Below, in pieces: positions 35,137-43,154 of a DNA stretch of 64,000 nt (positions within the stretch are counted from its first letter, which is position 1; each line of letters starts with the position of its first letter). Under the pieces are notes generated by a model. It saw only the letters and a list, made by a program, of their open reading frames with translations. It was not told the DNA's origin and ran no database searches. Where the stretch lies: positions 372,001 to 436,000 of the forward strand of contig NZ_JBLFFL010000002.1 in assembly GCF_051400755.1 (NCBI RefSeq). The letters are read 5' to 3'. A program made the position numbers and the translations under genes. The stretch is from Parapedobacter sp051400755. Its GTDB lineage: Bacteria > Bacteroidota > Bacteroidia > Sphingobacteriales > Sphingobacteriaceae.

Positions 35137-37592
35137 AACTCCTTTTCTCCAAATTCACTGCCCGGCAGCTTGAGTTCGCGCGCCAACCGGTTCAGGTTGA
35201 ACGACAGATTCAGCATGATCACATCGACTTCGTAAATGTAGTTGGTGGTGGTATAAAAATCTGGTCCCCATGTGGTGATCCGCTGTTCGTTGCTGGGTAG
35301 CAGGCCCAGATCGATGTTTTGCCATTGCACGAGCGCGGTGATCGCCCCATCCCAGAAGGTGTGTTTCAGCGATAGATTGGGTGATAGGAACCGCGAGTCT
35401 TCGCCTTGTACCGTCGGTCTGGCCGACAAATAATTCACATTGCCCTGGAGACTGAATGCCGGCGTCAATTGGATGTTTGCGTTGGCGTTGATCGCGTGTA
35501 CCCAAGCTTGGTTTTCCAGCCGCTCAGCGTAGTCCAGTATCATGCCCCGCGTCGTGCTACGGTATACGTTGGCGCCGAGGTAAAGCTGTGCCCACTTCAC
35601 CGGAGTATAATTGGCGCCAAGCTCAAGGCCCGTCCGCGTTGCCCGCTCGGCATTGGTAAACACCCGGTTCAAGATGGTGTCTGCATAGACATTATTCACC
35701 CGCTGGATGGGGTTCTTGACGTCTTGGTAGTACAGTGTGGTAAAAAAAGACCCCTGCTTGAACTCCCGGATGATGCCCAGTTCTGCCAAGTAAATGAATT
35801 CCGGTAGGAGGTTCGCGTCACCCTGCTCCAAGGTTTCCGAGTGCTCCCGCTCGGGAATGGGGTTCAACTCAAAATTGCTGGTTCGCTGTACACGCCTGCT
35901 GATGCCGGCTTTGGCCTTCCAGTGGTCATCGAGGCGATACAGGGCGCTTGCCGAGGGAAATAGGTTGTGCAGCGTCAGCCGGTAGTCTCCATCGTCGGTC
36001 GCGTTGACATGTAAATCCCGGTCGGCATATTCATAGCGCAGGCCACCCATATATTCCAGGCGCTCGGTCTTTCCTGAATACTGGGTATAAATGGAATGGA
36101 TTTGATTGGTGGCCACCACATCACCCGTGAATGCCGGTACGATCGCGAAATCAGTGTCATCGCCCTCCCTTACCCGGTAGACAAAACGACCGTCTTGCTC
36201 ATCCCGCCGGTACTGATAGCCGCTTTCCCACTTCCCGTGCCCAAGAGGAGTTGCAAAATCGACCTTTCCGCGGAATCCATTCAGGGGATTGGTATACGTG
36301 CTGACGGTGTGTTGCACCGTATCGGCTGATTCGATGTTGTGGTTGCGGGTAGCACCGTACAAGTCTGCGCGTTCGTACAGGGCAGAGAAGCTTAGGGATG
36401 ATTGGTCTGCAAAGGTGTGCGTGTAGTCCAGGTTACCCAGTACAAAATCACCCTCTTTGTTTTGGAGGTTGGCATTGAAGTATTGACGCCGGCCAATGAC
36501 CGTGCCCGTGGCGAGGTCCGTTTTTACATTGTCATAGTGGATATCGGCCACCCTGTCCTGGAATTTATGGCCAGCAAAGAATCCGGCAGTGAACCGGTGG
36601 CGTTCGTTGGGCGTGAAAGCCACATTAAGCCGCCCGCCATAATTGTATTTGTCAAAGCTGCGCTCGCCATGGGAAGGGAAGGAAGTCCGTCGGTCTGCGA
36701 TCAGTGTGTAGACATCCCCATCCCGTAGGCCCGCATTGTCATTCCGTAGGTAATTGGCGTTCGCCGTCAAATCCCACTGGTTCCGGCGGTAATTTACCGT
36801 TACATCGGCGCCGTAGCGCTGTTGACGTTGGGCATTGTCATAGTCCTCAATGGATGGCAGACCACCTTGCAGGTTGGCCACCATCGCCAGCCCATCGTCG
36901 GCCCCCTGTTTGGTCGTGATGTTGATGATGCCGCCCCTGCCATCGGGGTCATACTTGGCCGATGGCGAGGTGATCAATTCAATGTTTTCCACCTGGTTGG
37001 CCGGCAATTGGCTTAGCATGGTCGTGGCATCGGTTTGCACCGGTTTTCCATTGATCAGCACCAAAAAGCCCTGGGCACCTCGCAAGGTGATCTGGCCCTG
37101 CCCATCTACGGAAACCGAAGGCATGTTGCGGATCACGTCGATGGCGGTTCCGCCTTTCGCGGCTTGGAATTGCTCCGCCCGATAGACCTGTTTATCGATC
37201 TTGTTGGCGCTTTGCAACGGTTGCCCCGTTACCTGCACTTCGTTTAAAAACTGTTGGCTGAGGTTCAGATCTATACGACCAAGGTCGATCTGCTGGTTGC
37301 CGGTGATGCTTAGCTGGTCGGATTCAACCGTTTCGTAGCCCAACGACTGCAACCGGATGAAGTAGCTGCCACGCGTTAGGTTTTCAAACCGGAATTTGCC
37401 TGCCTCATCGGCGAGCTGTCCATTCACCAGCGCGGAATCCTGGCTTTGGTATAGCGACACGCTGGCGAAAGCCAGCGGGCTTTGAGCCGCCTGATCAAAC
37501 GCAATACCCGCTATCGATCCGGTTTGAGCAAACGCCTGTGTTACCATCAGTGTAGTCACCAAGCAGATGAGTAGTAAGTGTGTTTTATGCAT
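35133..37592 (-). CDS. TonB-dependent receptor, OMP_b-brl_3 type
   Basis: This 819-residue outer-membrane protein has a signal peptide, a carboxypeptidase regulatory-like domain (about residues 25-115, GSIAGIAFDQAAQSPLAFA), a plug (about 130-230, with VIRNMPSVSVDGQGQITLRG and SPSAKYDPDGRGGIINI) and a long barrel. The plug wording is that of the Bacteroidota outer membrane beta-barrel family 3 rather than SusC. No lipoprotein partner is adjacent. The ligand is unknown; the neighbouring phosphatase fusion is only a weak hint. Confidence 0.88.
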   Translation of the reverse strand: MHKTHLLLICLVTTLMVTQAFAQTGSIAGIAFDQAAQSPLAFASVSLYQSQDSALVNGQLADEAGKFRFENLTRGSYFIRLQSLGYETVESDQLSITGNQQIDLGRIDLNLSQQFLNEVQVTGQPLQSANKIDKQVYRAEQFQAAKGGTAIDVIRNMPSVSVDGQGQITLRGAQGFLVLINGKPVQTDATTMLSQLPANQVENIELITSPSAKYDPDGRGGIINITTKQGADDGLAMVANLQGGLPSIEDYDNAQRQQRYGADVTVNYRRNQWDLTANANYLRNDNAGLRDGDVYTLIADRRTSFPSHGERSFDKYNYGGRLNVAFTPNERHRFTAGFFAGHKFQDRVADIHYDNVKTDLATGTVIGRRQYFNANLQNKEGDFVLGNLDYTHTFADQSSLSFSALYERADLYGATRNHNIESADTVQHTVSTYTNPLNGFRGKVDFATPLGHGKWESGYQYRRDEQDGRFVYRVREGDDTDFAIVPAFTGDVVATNQIHSIYTQYSGKTERLEYMGGLRYEYADRDLHVNATDDGDYRLTLHNLFPSASALYRLDDHWKAKAGISRRVQRTSNFELNPIPEREHSETLEQGDANLLPEFIYLAELGIIREFKQGSFFTTLYYQDVKNPIQRVNNVYADTILNRVFTNAERATRTGLELGANYTPVKWAQLYLGANVYRSTTRGMILDYAERLENQAWVHAINANANIQLTPAFSLQGNVNYLSARPTVQGEDSRFLSPNLSLKHTFWDGAITALVQWQNIDLGLLPSNEQRITTWGPDFYTTTNYIYEVDVIMLNLSFNLNRLARELKLPGSEFGEKEF

Positions 37593-37612
37593 CGGTAAAC
37601 GTCATTTTGCAG

Positions 37613-37620
37613 CAAAGGTA
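37613..37620 (-). promoter_or_regulatory. -7 promoter element of the TonB receptor gene
   Basis: The minus strand reads TACCTTTG, an exact match to TAnnTTTG, 20 nt before the start codon at 37592. Confidence 0.5.
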
Positions 37621-37690
37621 CTACAGCAAAATTCTGATAGCATGGTCTATTTGAAAATAACGCGGTATAAACCATACGCCAATCGGCCAG

Positions 37691-38503
37691 TTAGCCAAGT
37701 TGCCGGAAGGCATGGGGGGTGGTTTGGGTATGCCGCTTGAAGTACTTGATGAAATGCGAGGAGTCCCGGAAGTCGAGCTGGGCAGCGATCTGGCTGGCGG
37801 TCATATCCGTATAAAGCAGCAGGCGCTTGGCTTCGCCCAATAAGTGCCCGGCCAATACTACTGCTGCGGACTGCCCGGCGGCCCTGCGGCATACCGTATT
37901 CAGGTTCTGTGGGGTGGTGTTCAACAGCGAGGCATAGTGGGCTACGCTATTTCGCAAGGTGTCAGTCTGCCCGAGCAAGGTTTCAAAGCGTTGGAAAATG
38001 TCCGTAGTGCCAGCGCGCCATTGTTTTTCCGGCTGTGCTTGTTGCAATACCTTAGCGAGCAACGCCTTGAGCAACCCTTCGACCACATCACTTCGGTGGG
38101 CAAGCGCTTGCTTCCATTCCTGCAATAAGAGTCCGAAAAGCGATGCAATGCTGTTGGGATCGTGTATATACAGGCATGTATAAGCGCTTACGGTTGATAA
38201 CAGCTCTTTGAGGGCCTTATCGAGGCTATCATCGACGTACTGTTTCTTGATGATCAGGACGTAACCTTCCGGTTCGCCGGTGAGTTCCCAATGATGTATC
38301 TGCTCCCTACGGATGATGAAGAGCACCGGGGGGAATATAACATACTGTTTTCCATCAATGGTATGCGAACCGCCTCCCTTGATGAGAAATACGAATTCGA
38401 AATAGCTATGGTGTTTATGGGGAGCTGTGGTCCGGATTTCCTTCCGGAATTCGGCAATCTTGATGAGCTGATGGCTGTCGATTTTGTTTTTTACTTCGAG
38501 CAT
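37691..38503 (-). CDS. AraC-family transcriptional regulator
   Basis: The 270-residue regulator has an N-terminal cupin-like sensor domain (HKHHSYFEFVFLIKGGGSH) and a C-terminal pair of helix-turn-helix motifs (ASQIAAQLDFRDSSHFIKYF). The ATG at 38503 is chosen because family homology begins there. It may control the downstream receptor gene on the same strand, 98 nt away, or the divergent GH16 gene; no operator was identified. A TACCTTCG near-consensus -7 box lies at 38520-38527 on the minus strand. Confidence 0.9.
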   Translation of the reverse strand: MLEVKNKIDSHQLIKIAEFRKEIRTTAPHKHHSYFEFVFLIKGGGSHTIDGKQYVIFPPVLFIIRREQIHHWELTGEPEGYVLIIKKQYVDDSLDKALKELLSTVSAYTCLYIHDPNSIASLFGLLLQEWKQALAHRSDVVEGLLKALLAKVLQQAQPEKQWRAGTTDIFQRFETLLGQTDTLRNSVAHYASLLNTTPQNLNTVCRRAAGQSAAVVLAGHLLGEAKRLLLYTDMTASQIAAQLDFRDSSHFIKYFKRHTQTTPHAFRQLG

Positions 38504-38709
38504 ATGAGCGTAACGTCTTCGAAGGTACAAATTTTAAATTTTTCTGCCGTTTGCTATGGCTATTTCTCCGACCACACGGGATTCCCTATACCCTTAGCGG
38601 CCTACCTTGTCATTCAAGCAATATTTCTTACCTGCGCGGTGGCCCAGCGGCTTACTGACTTTCGGAAATAATTGATAACTTTAACAAGGTATAACGAAAG
38701 CATAAGCAA

Positions 38710-39537
38710 ATGTCTCGTTCCATCTTGCTGTTATTGCTTGCCTGCATGGCCTGCAATGGGGTTTTTGATAAGGGAAAGACGGATGCCGCGGCATCTCCAT
38801 CAGGACAGCCCGTCCCGATCGGGGACCTGCCGGAATGGGAGCAGGTGTTCTACGATGATTTCACAAAGGACGCCACGTTGGGTTCCTGGGGAAGCGCGTG
38901 CGATTCCCGGAAGATCGTATACACCGGCGCACGGGGGCAGCAATGGAGGGCTTATCCCGCTTGTTTTGCCGATACGTACCAGGATCGCCCATATCGTTCG
39001 GACTCCGTATTATCCGTAAAAGACGGAGTGCTCAATTTTTATCTCCACCCGGTGGACGGGCAGCCTGCAGGTGCCAATCCCTCGCCCATCATCTATAATG
39101 GAAGCCAATATCAGACATACGGTAGGTATGCTGCCAGATTCAGGGTGGACAATCCCAACTTGGAGGAATATCATGTTGCCTGGCTATTGTGGCCCCAATC
39201 CGAAAAACGGCTGGAGGACGGTGAAGAGGATTTTCCGGAAGGATCGCTTTCCGGAAGGATAGGCGGTTTCCACCATTACGCCGCATCCGATCCCTGCTAC
39301 GGCTGTCAGGATCCGGCGAAAACAAATGAAAAATTTACCGAATGGCATACGTTTATCATTGAATGGCGCCCCGGAAACATTCGGTATTATCTCGACAGCA
39401 CCTTGGTGCTGGACTCGGATAGGGGAGTACCGGACAAACCCATGCGCTGGCAATTGCAGACCGAAACGAAAGGGTATGGCAACAATTCGGGCAACCTGAT
39501 GCTCGATTGGGTAAGTGTTTACCGGTATCGTCCTTGA
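38710..39537 (+). CDS. Glycoside hydrolase family 16 lipoprotein
   Basis: The 275-residue protein has a lipobox (LLACMAC) and a concanavalin-like lectin/glucanase fold. The GH16 active-site motif E-x-D-x-x-E is present as EEDFPE, with Glu172, Asp174 and Glu177. The surrounding GEEDFPEGSLSGRIGGFHHY resembles the bacterial beta-glucanase/laminarinase-like branch. It should hydrolyse a beta-glucan or related polysaccharide at the cell surface. It stands alone, 51 nt before the arsenic operon. Confidence 0.82.
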   Translation: MSRSILLLLLACMACNGVFDKGKTDAAASPSGQPVPIGDLPEWEQVFYDDFTKDATLGSWGSACDSRKIVYTGARGQQWRAYPACFADTYQDRPYRSDSVLSVKDGVLNFYLHPVDGQPAGANPSPIIYNGSQYQTYGRYAARFRVDNPNLEEYHVAWLLWPQSEKRLEDGEEDFPEGSLSGRIGGFHHYAASDPCYGCQDPAKTNEKFTEWHTFIIEWRPGNIRYYLDSTLVLDSDRGVPDKPMRWQLQTETKGYGNNSGNLMLDWVSVYRYRP

Positions 39538-39557
39538 TAAAAATTTGGAAGTTATCT

Positions 39558-39581
39558 TTATTAATCGTAATATTGCAATAT
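39558..39581 (+). promoter_or_regulatory. Putative ArsR operator 1, before arsR
   Basis: The 24-bp site holds ATCGTAATATTGCAAT, an imperfect 16-bp palindrome (12 of 16 positions symmetric), and a perfect ATATTGCAATAT dyad. A 24-bp copy with one change occurs before the next gene at 39930-39953. Confidence 0.65.
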
Positions 39582-39587
39582 ATAATT

Positions 39588-39917
39588 ATGGGACTCACGA
39601 AAACAGCTATTTTCACGGAGGAGCAGAACCGATTGGCGGTATTGCTCAAGGCGCTCGCGCATCCAGCACGGATTGCGATCCTCCAACACATCATGGCCTC
39701 CAATACCTGTATCTGCGGGGAGCTGGTGGAGGAACTGGGCTTGGCACAGGCGACCATTTCCCAGCACCTGAAGGAACTGAAGAACGCTGGGCTCATTCAA
39801 GGGACCATCGACGGGGTGAGTGTGTGCTATTGCATCCAGCCGGAAAACTGGGCGCTGCTGAAGGACCAGTTGAGTGGATTTATGAAGGCTTATAAGGGTG
39901 TCTCCAGTTGCTGTTGA
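39588..39917 (+). CDS. arsR: ArsR-family arsenic-responsive repressor
   Basis: The 109-residue winged-helix protein shows LLKALAHPARIAILQHI, the CIC cysteine motif in NTCICGELVEELGLAQAT within the recognition region, and a C-terminal SSCC. The CxC in the third helix is the classical As(III)/Sb(III) sensing site of ArsR. It heads an operon with DUF6428, arsN1-like, arsC and acr3 genes. The ATG at 39588 lies just after the palindromic operator; the upstream in-frame ATG at 39507 lies inside the GH16 gene. Confidence 0.93.
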   Translation: MGLTKTAIFTEEQNRLAVLLKALAHPARIAILQHIMASNTCICGELVEELGLAQATISQHLKELKNAGLIQGTIDGVSVCYCIQPENWALLKDQLSGFMKAYKGVSSCC

Positions 39918-39929
39918 TTTTTTTTGAGC

Positions 39930-39953
39930 TTATTAATCGTAAAATTGCAATAT
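39930..39953 (+). promoter_or_regulatory. Putative ArsR operator 2, before the DUF6428 gene
   Basis: This site repeats operator 1 with a single change (ATCGTAAAATTGCAAT core). It sits directly before the ATG at 39955, so bound repressor could block transcription of the rest of the operon independently of arsR. Confidence 0.65.
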
Positions 39954-39954
39954 T

Positions 39955-40524
39955 ATGAACAATGCAGATTTAATGACCTGGGCGGCCTTTAAGGATCAGC
40001 TGGCGGCTCATCCGGACGCAGTGCTTCAATTCCAATATGCCGAAGGCAAATGGGTGGATGCTGCCTACCACATCACGGAAATCAAGCAGGCGCCGATCAC
40101 TTCGGTGGATTGCGGCGGGGTGATGAATGCGTGGACGGAGATCATCGTACAACTATGGGAGCCGGAGGCAGCAGATAAGGAACGGGCAATGGCGGTAAGC
40201 AAAGCGCTTTCCATTGCCGATGTTGTGGAGAAGACGCTGCCGCTTAATCCTTCGGGAATCGTGAAAATCGAGTTCGGCAATTCGCAGTTCGATACCCGGC
40301 AGATGTATCCCGGCGAATTTATTGAAGCGGGCGAAAACCTGGTGGTGAATCTTATTCCCGATGCGACGCAATGCAAAGCCATCGGTAGGGGAGATAACTG
40401 CACGACGACAATAGGGGGCGATCCCTGCTGCGGAGCGACCGAGGGAGCTGCTACCAAAAAGAAGGTGGAGTTGGTGCAGCTGACTACAGCAGACGTGTGT
40501 ACGCCGGGTTCGGGTTGTTGCTAA
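39955..40524 (+). CDS. DUF6428 family protein of the arsenic operon
   Basis: The 189-residue soluble protein belongs to the DUF6428 type found in Bacteroidota ars operons. The N-terminal part (MTWAAFKDQLAAHPDAVLQF) is followed by TSVDCGGVMNAWTEIIVQLW. The C-terminus is rich in cysteine (DPCCGATEG and GSGCC), suggesting binding of As(III) or another thiophilic metal. The biochemical role is unknown; a metallochaperone role is inference. It lies between arsR and the acetyltransferase gene. Confidence 0.82.
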   Translation: MNNADLMTWAAFKDQLAAHPDAVLQFQYAEGKWVDAAYHITEIKQAPITSVDCGGVMNAWTEIIVQLWEPEAADKERAMAVSKALSIADVVEKTLPLNPSGIVKIEFGNSQFDTRQMYPGEFIEAGENLVVNLIPDATQCKAIGRGDNCTTTIGGDPCCGATEGAATKKKVELVQLTTADVCTPGSGCC

Positions 40525-40541
40525 TATAAATGTGATCGAAG

Positions 40542-41033
40542 ATGCAGACGCACATGATGAAACATTCAGATTGGCCCGCTATCAAGGCAATTTACTTGCA
40601 GGGAATTGCTACGGGGCAGGCTACTTTTCAAACGGAAGCTCCCGACTGGGAGGAGTGGGACCGCTCGCATAGCCTGCATTCGCGTTTGGTAGCCGTAGTG
40701 GAGGATCAGGTGATTGGATGGGCGGCGCTTTCACCTGTTTCCGGTCGCTGCGTGTATGGCGGAGTGGCTGAGGTGAGTGTGTATGTGCATGAGCAGCACC
40801 GGGGCAAGGGAGCGGGAGCATTACTGATGGAACAGCTGATCATAAGCAGCGAGCAAAATGGGATATGGACGCTGCAAGCGGGTATTTTCCCTGAAAACAA
40901 GCCGAGTATCGAGCTGCATCGCCGCTGCGGATTTCGGCAGGTGGGCTATCGGGAGCGAATCGGTAAGCATGGCTCCCTGTGGCGCGATACGGTGTTGATG
41001 GAGCGGCGTAGCACGACTGTTGGCGTGGAATAA
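40542..41033 (+). CDS. arsN1: GNAT acetyltransferase, ArsN1-like
   Basis: The 163-residue GNAT protein resembles phosphinothricin acetyltransferases: AIYLQGIATGQATFQTEAPD at the N-terminus, AEVSVYVHEQHRGKGAGALL as the acetyl-CoA site, and HRRCGFRQVGYRERIGKHG near the C-terminus. ArsN1 enzymes of this branch acetylate the arsenic antibiotic arsinothricin. Its place between DUF6428 and arsC supports the same role here, though substrate specificity is not provable from sequence. Confidence 0.75.
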   Translation: MQTHMMKHSDWPAIKAIYLQGIATGQATFQTEAPDWEEWDRSHSLHSRLVAVVEDQVIGWAALSPVSGRCVYGGVAEVSVYVHEQHRGKGAGALLMEQLIISSEQNGIWTLQAGIFPENKPSIELHRRCGFRQVGYRERIGKHGSLWRDTVLMERRSTTVGVE

Positions 41034-41063
41034 ATATTAAATGAAAAACCAAAAGATAAAACT

Positions 41064-41489
41064 GTGAAAAAAATCCTTGTATTATGTACCGGCAACAGCT
41101 GCCGGAGCCAATTGGCAGAGGGTTACCTACGACACTTTGCCGGAGACCGCGCCGAAGTATACAGCGCGGGCATTGAAACGCATGGGGTTAACCCCAAAGC
41201 GGTGCAGGTCATGAAAGAAGACGGCATCGACATCTCGGGGCATACATCCAATCATGTGGATGAGTATATTGATATTGATTTTGACTATGTCATCACTGTT
41301 TGTGACAATGCCAAAGAAAGCTGTCCGGTGTTCCCATCCAAAGCCCGGCAATTCCACCACAATTTCCCCGACCCGGCAAAGGCAACAGGTACACCCGAAG
41401 CGGTAATGGATCAGTTCCGCGCAGTACGGGATCAGATCAAGGGGTACAGTGAGGCATTCGTCCGCGAACACATCACAGGAGGAAAGTAG
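41064..41489 (+). CDS. arsC: Arsenate reductase, thioredoxin-coupled type
   Basis: ArsC reduces As(V) to As(III) for export. The 141-residue protein has the low-molecular-weight phosphatase P-loop CTGNSCR (Cys8 to Arg14) and the resolving cysteines Cys80 and Cys87 in VCDNAKESCPVFP, the pattern of the thioredoxin-coupled enzymes. The start is GTG at 41064. The stop is 1 nt from the acr3 start codon, whose ribosome site lies inside the arsC end. Confidence 0.92.
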   Translation: MKKILVLCTGNSCRSQLAEGYLRHFAGDRAEVYSAGIETHGVNPKAVQVMKEDGIDISGHTSNHVDEYIDIDFDYVITVCDNAKESCPVFPSKARQFHHNFPDPAKATGTPEAVMDQFRAVRDQIKGYSEAFVREHITGGK

Positions 41490-41490
41490 C

Positions 41491-42573
41491 ATGTCGGCGA
41501 TTGATTGTGCGCCCGCGGCGCGGCGCAAGCGGCTTGGGTTTCTTGACCGCTACCTGACTTTGTGGATATTCCTGGCGATGACGATTGGCGTAGGCATCGG
41601 CTATTTTATTCCCGCATCGGCTGGATTTATCAATTCATTCTCCAGCGGTACCACGAATATCCCACTGGCCGTGGGCCTCATCCTGATGATGTATCCGCCG
41701 CTTGCGAAAGTCAAGTATGAGCAACTGGGGAAGGTATTCAAGGATGTCAAGATCCTGAGCCTTTCCCTGGTGCTCAATTGGGTCATCGGACCGGTATTGA
41801 TGTTTATCTTGGCGGTTACGTTCCTGCAGGATTATCCGGAATACATGGTGGGCTTGATTCTCATCGGCCTGGCCCGATGCATTGCCATGGTGGTGGTGTG
41901 GAATGAATTGGCGGAAGGGAACCGGGAATATGCTGCCGGGCTGATTGCGCTGAACAGTATTTTCCAGGTGCTGTTTTACAGCGTGTTTGCATACCTGTTC
42001 ATCACGGTGCTTCCGCCGCTGTTTGGCATCAACGCGACCGAAATCAACATCACCATCGGGCAGATCGCAGAGAGCGTGGGCATTTACCTGGGCATTCCAT
42101 TTGCGCTGGGCGTAATCAGCCGGTATGCGCTCATTGCCTGGAAAGGGGAGGAGTGGTTTACTAAAACCTATGTGCCGGTGATCTCGCCCATCACGCTGAT
42201 TGCGCTGTTGTTTACCATCGTGGTCATGTTCAGCCTGAAAGGGGAGCTGATCGTACAGATTCCGATGGATGTGGTGCGGATCGCCATTCCGCTGGTGATT
42301 TACTTCGCTTTTATGTTTGTATTCAGTTTCCTCATCGGCAGGCGCTTGGGCGCCGATTATTCCAAAAATACGGCTATCGCCTTTACGGCCACGGGTAACA
42401 ACTTCGAGCTGGCCATCGCGGTGGCCATCGGCGTATTTGGCATCAACAGCGGGCAGGCCTTTGCCGGGGTTATCGGTCCGCTGGTGGAGGTGCCGGCGCT
42501 GATTGCACTGGTCAACCTGGCGTTCTGGTTCAGGAATAAATATGACAACGGTATCCGCGCTGCCGCGGAATAG
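41491..42573 (+). CDS. acr3: Arsenite efflux permease, ACR3 family
   Basis: This 360-residue membrane protein should export As(III). It has about ten helices, with the ACR3 signatures NWVIGPVLMFILAV, GLARCIAMVVVWNELA (the conserved Cys of helix 4) and FTATGNNFELAIAVAI. The ATG at 41491 is chosen because a strong AGGAGG sequence lies 9 nt upstream, which is notable in a phylum that rarely uses Shine-Dalgarno sites. It is the last gene of the ars operon. Confidence 0.94.
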   Translation: MSAIDCAPAARRKRLGFLDRYLTLWIFLAMTIGVGIGYFIPASAGFINSFSSGTTNIPLAVGLILMMYPPLAKVKYEQLGKVFKDVKILSLSLVLNWVIGPVLMFILAVTFLQDYPEYMVGLILIGLARCIAMVVVWNELAEGNREYAAGLIALNSIFQVLFYSVFAYLFITVLPPLFGINATEINITIGQIAESVGIYLGIPFALGVISRYALIAWKGEEWFTKTYVPVISPITLIALLFTIVVMFSLKGELIVQIPMDVVRIAIPLVIYFAFMFVFSFLIGRRLGADYSKNTAIAFTATGNNFELAIAVAIGVFGINSGQAFAGVIGPLVEVPALIALVNLAFWFRNKYDNGIRAAAE

Positions 42574-42582
42574 GCTGTTGTT

Positions 42583-42699
42583 TTATTTTACTTGATTGAT
42601 CACCATGGGCGCTTTTTCGATGAGCAGTGCGCCGAATAGGATGAACATCAGCAGCATCACCACGGCCACAATGCCGGACAACCGCGCGCATCTGCCCAT
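42583..42699 (-). CDS. 38-residue membrane peptide, uncertain
   Basis: The minus strand between acr3 and the VOC gene encodes MGRCARLSGIVAVVMLLMFI and continues to FGALLIEKAPMVINQVK. It has one strong membrane helix flanked by basic N-terminal residues. It fits the gap well and ends 10 nt from acr3. No family is recognised; it could be a genuine small membrane protein or chance. Confidence 0.4.
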   Translation of the reverse strand: MGRCARLSGIVAVVMLLMFILFGALLIEKAPMVINQVK

Positions 42700-42752
42700 T
42701 TTGAAATTTCCTCACGAATTCAGTATCTTCGAACAGGCAGAATCGAAGCTAC

Positions 42753-43142
42753 ATGACGGCAATGAAAACTGAGATTTTAACTTCTATCCCTGTGCTACCA
42801 ACTTCTGATATTGAAAGGGATGTTGTTTGGTACAACGAAAAAATGGGGCTTGAAACGTATTTTGCAGACCAGATGTATGCCATTTTGTATAGGGATAAGC
42901 TCATTTTGCACCTGCAATGGCATGCTGACACGGATGACGACCCGTTGCTGGGCGGTTCGGTGGTGAGGGTTTACGTAAAGAACATCAAACCGCTTTTTGA
43001 TGAGTTTCTGCAAAGGGGCACCATTACCGCAGACAGATTACGAACGAACACCCCGTGGAAAACCAACGAGTTCGGCTTTCACGACTTGAATAATAACGCT
43101 ATATTTATCATGGAAGACGCCATTGGAATGGAAGATAATTAA
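42753..43142 (+). CDS. VOC-family (glyoxalase/bleomycin resistance-like) protein
   Basis: The 129-residue protein has the paired beta-alpha-beta-beta-beta pattern: VLPTSDIERDVVWYNEKMGL at the N-terminus, LHLQWH in the first half and the C-terminal FGFHDLNNNAIFIME with the usual Glu ligand. The single-domain form resembles bleomycin-resistance or dioxygenase-like proteins. Substrate is unknown. It lies 12 nt before pfkB and may be cotranscribed. ATG 42762 is an alternative start. Confidence 0.85.
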   Translation: MTAMKTEILTSIPVLPTSDIERDVVWYNEKMGLETYFADQMYAILYRDKLILHLQWHADTDDDPLLGGSVVRVYVKNIKPLFDEFLQRGTITADRLRTNTPWKTNEFGFHDLNNNAIFIMEDAIGMEDN

Positions 43143-43154
43143 CGCCAGTTTATT

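Noticed and set aside
33253..37592. Phosphate-starvation locus formed by the phosphatase fusion and the adjacent TonB receptor
   Set aside because: The genes are convergent, so not an operon, and no Pho box was found. The link is too weak to claim.
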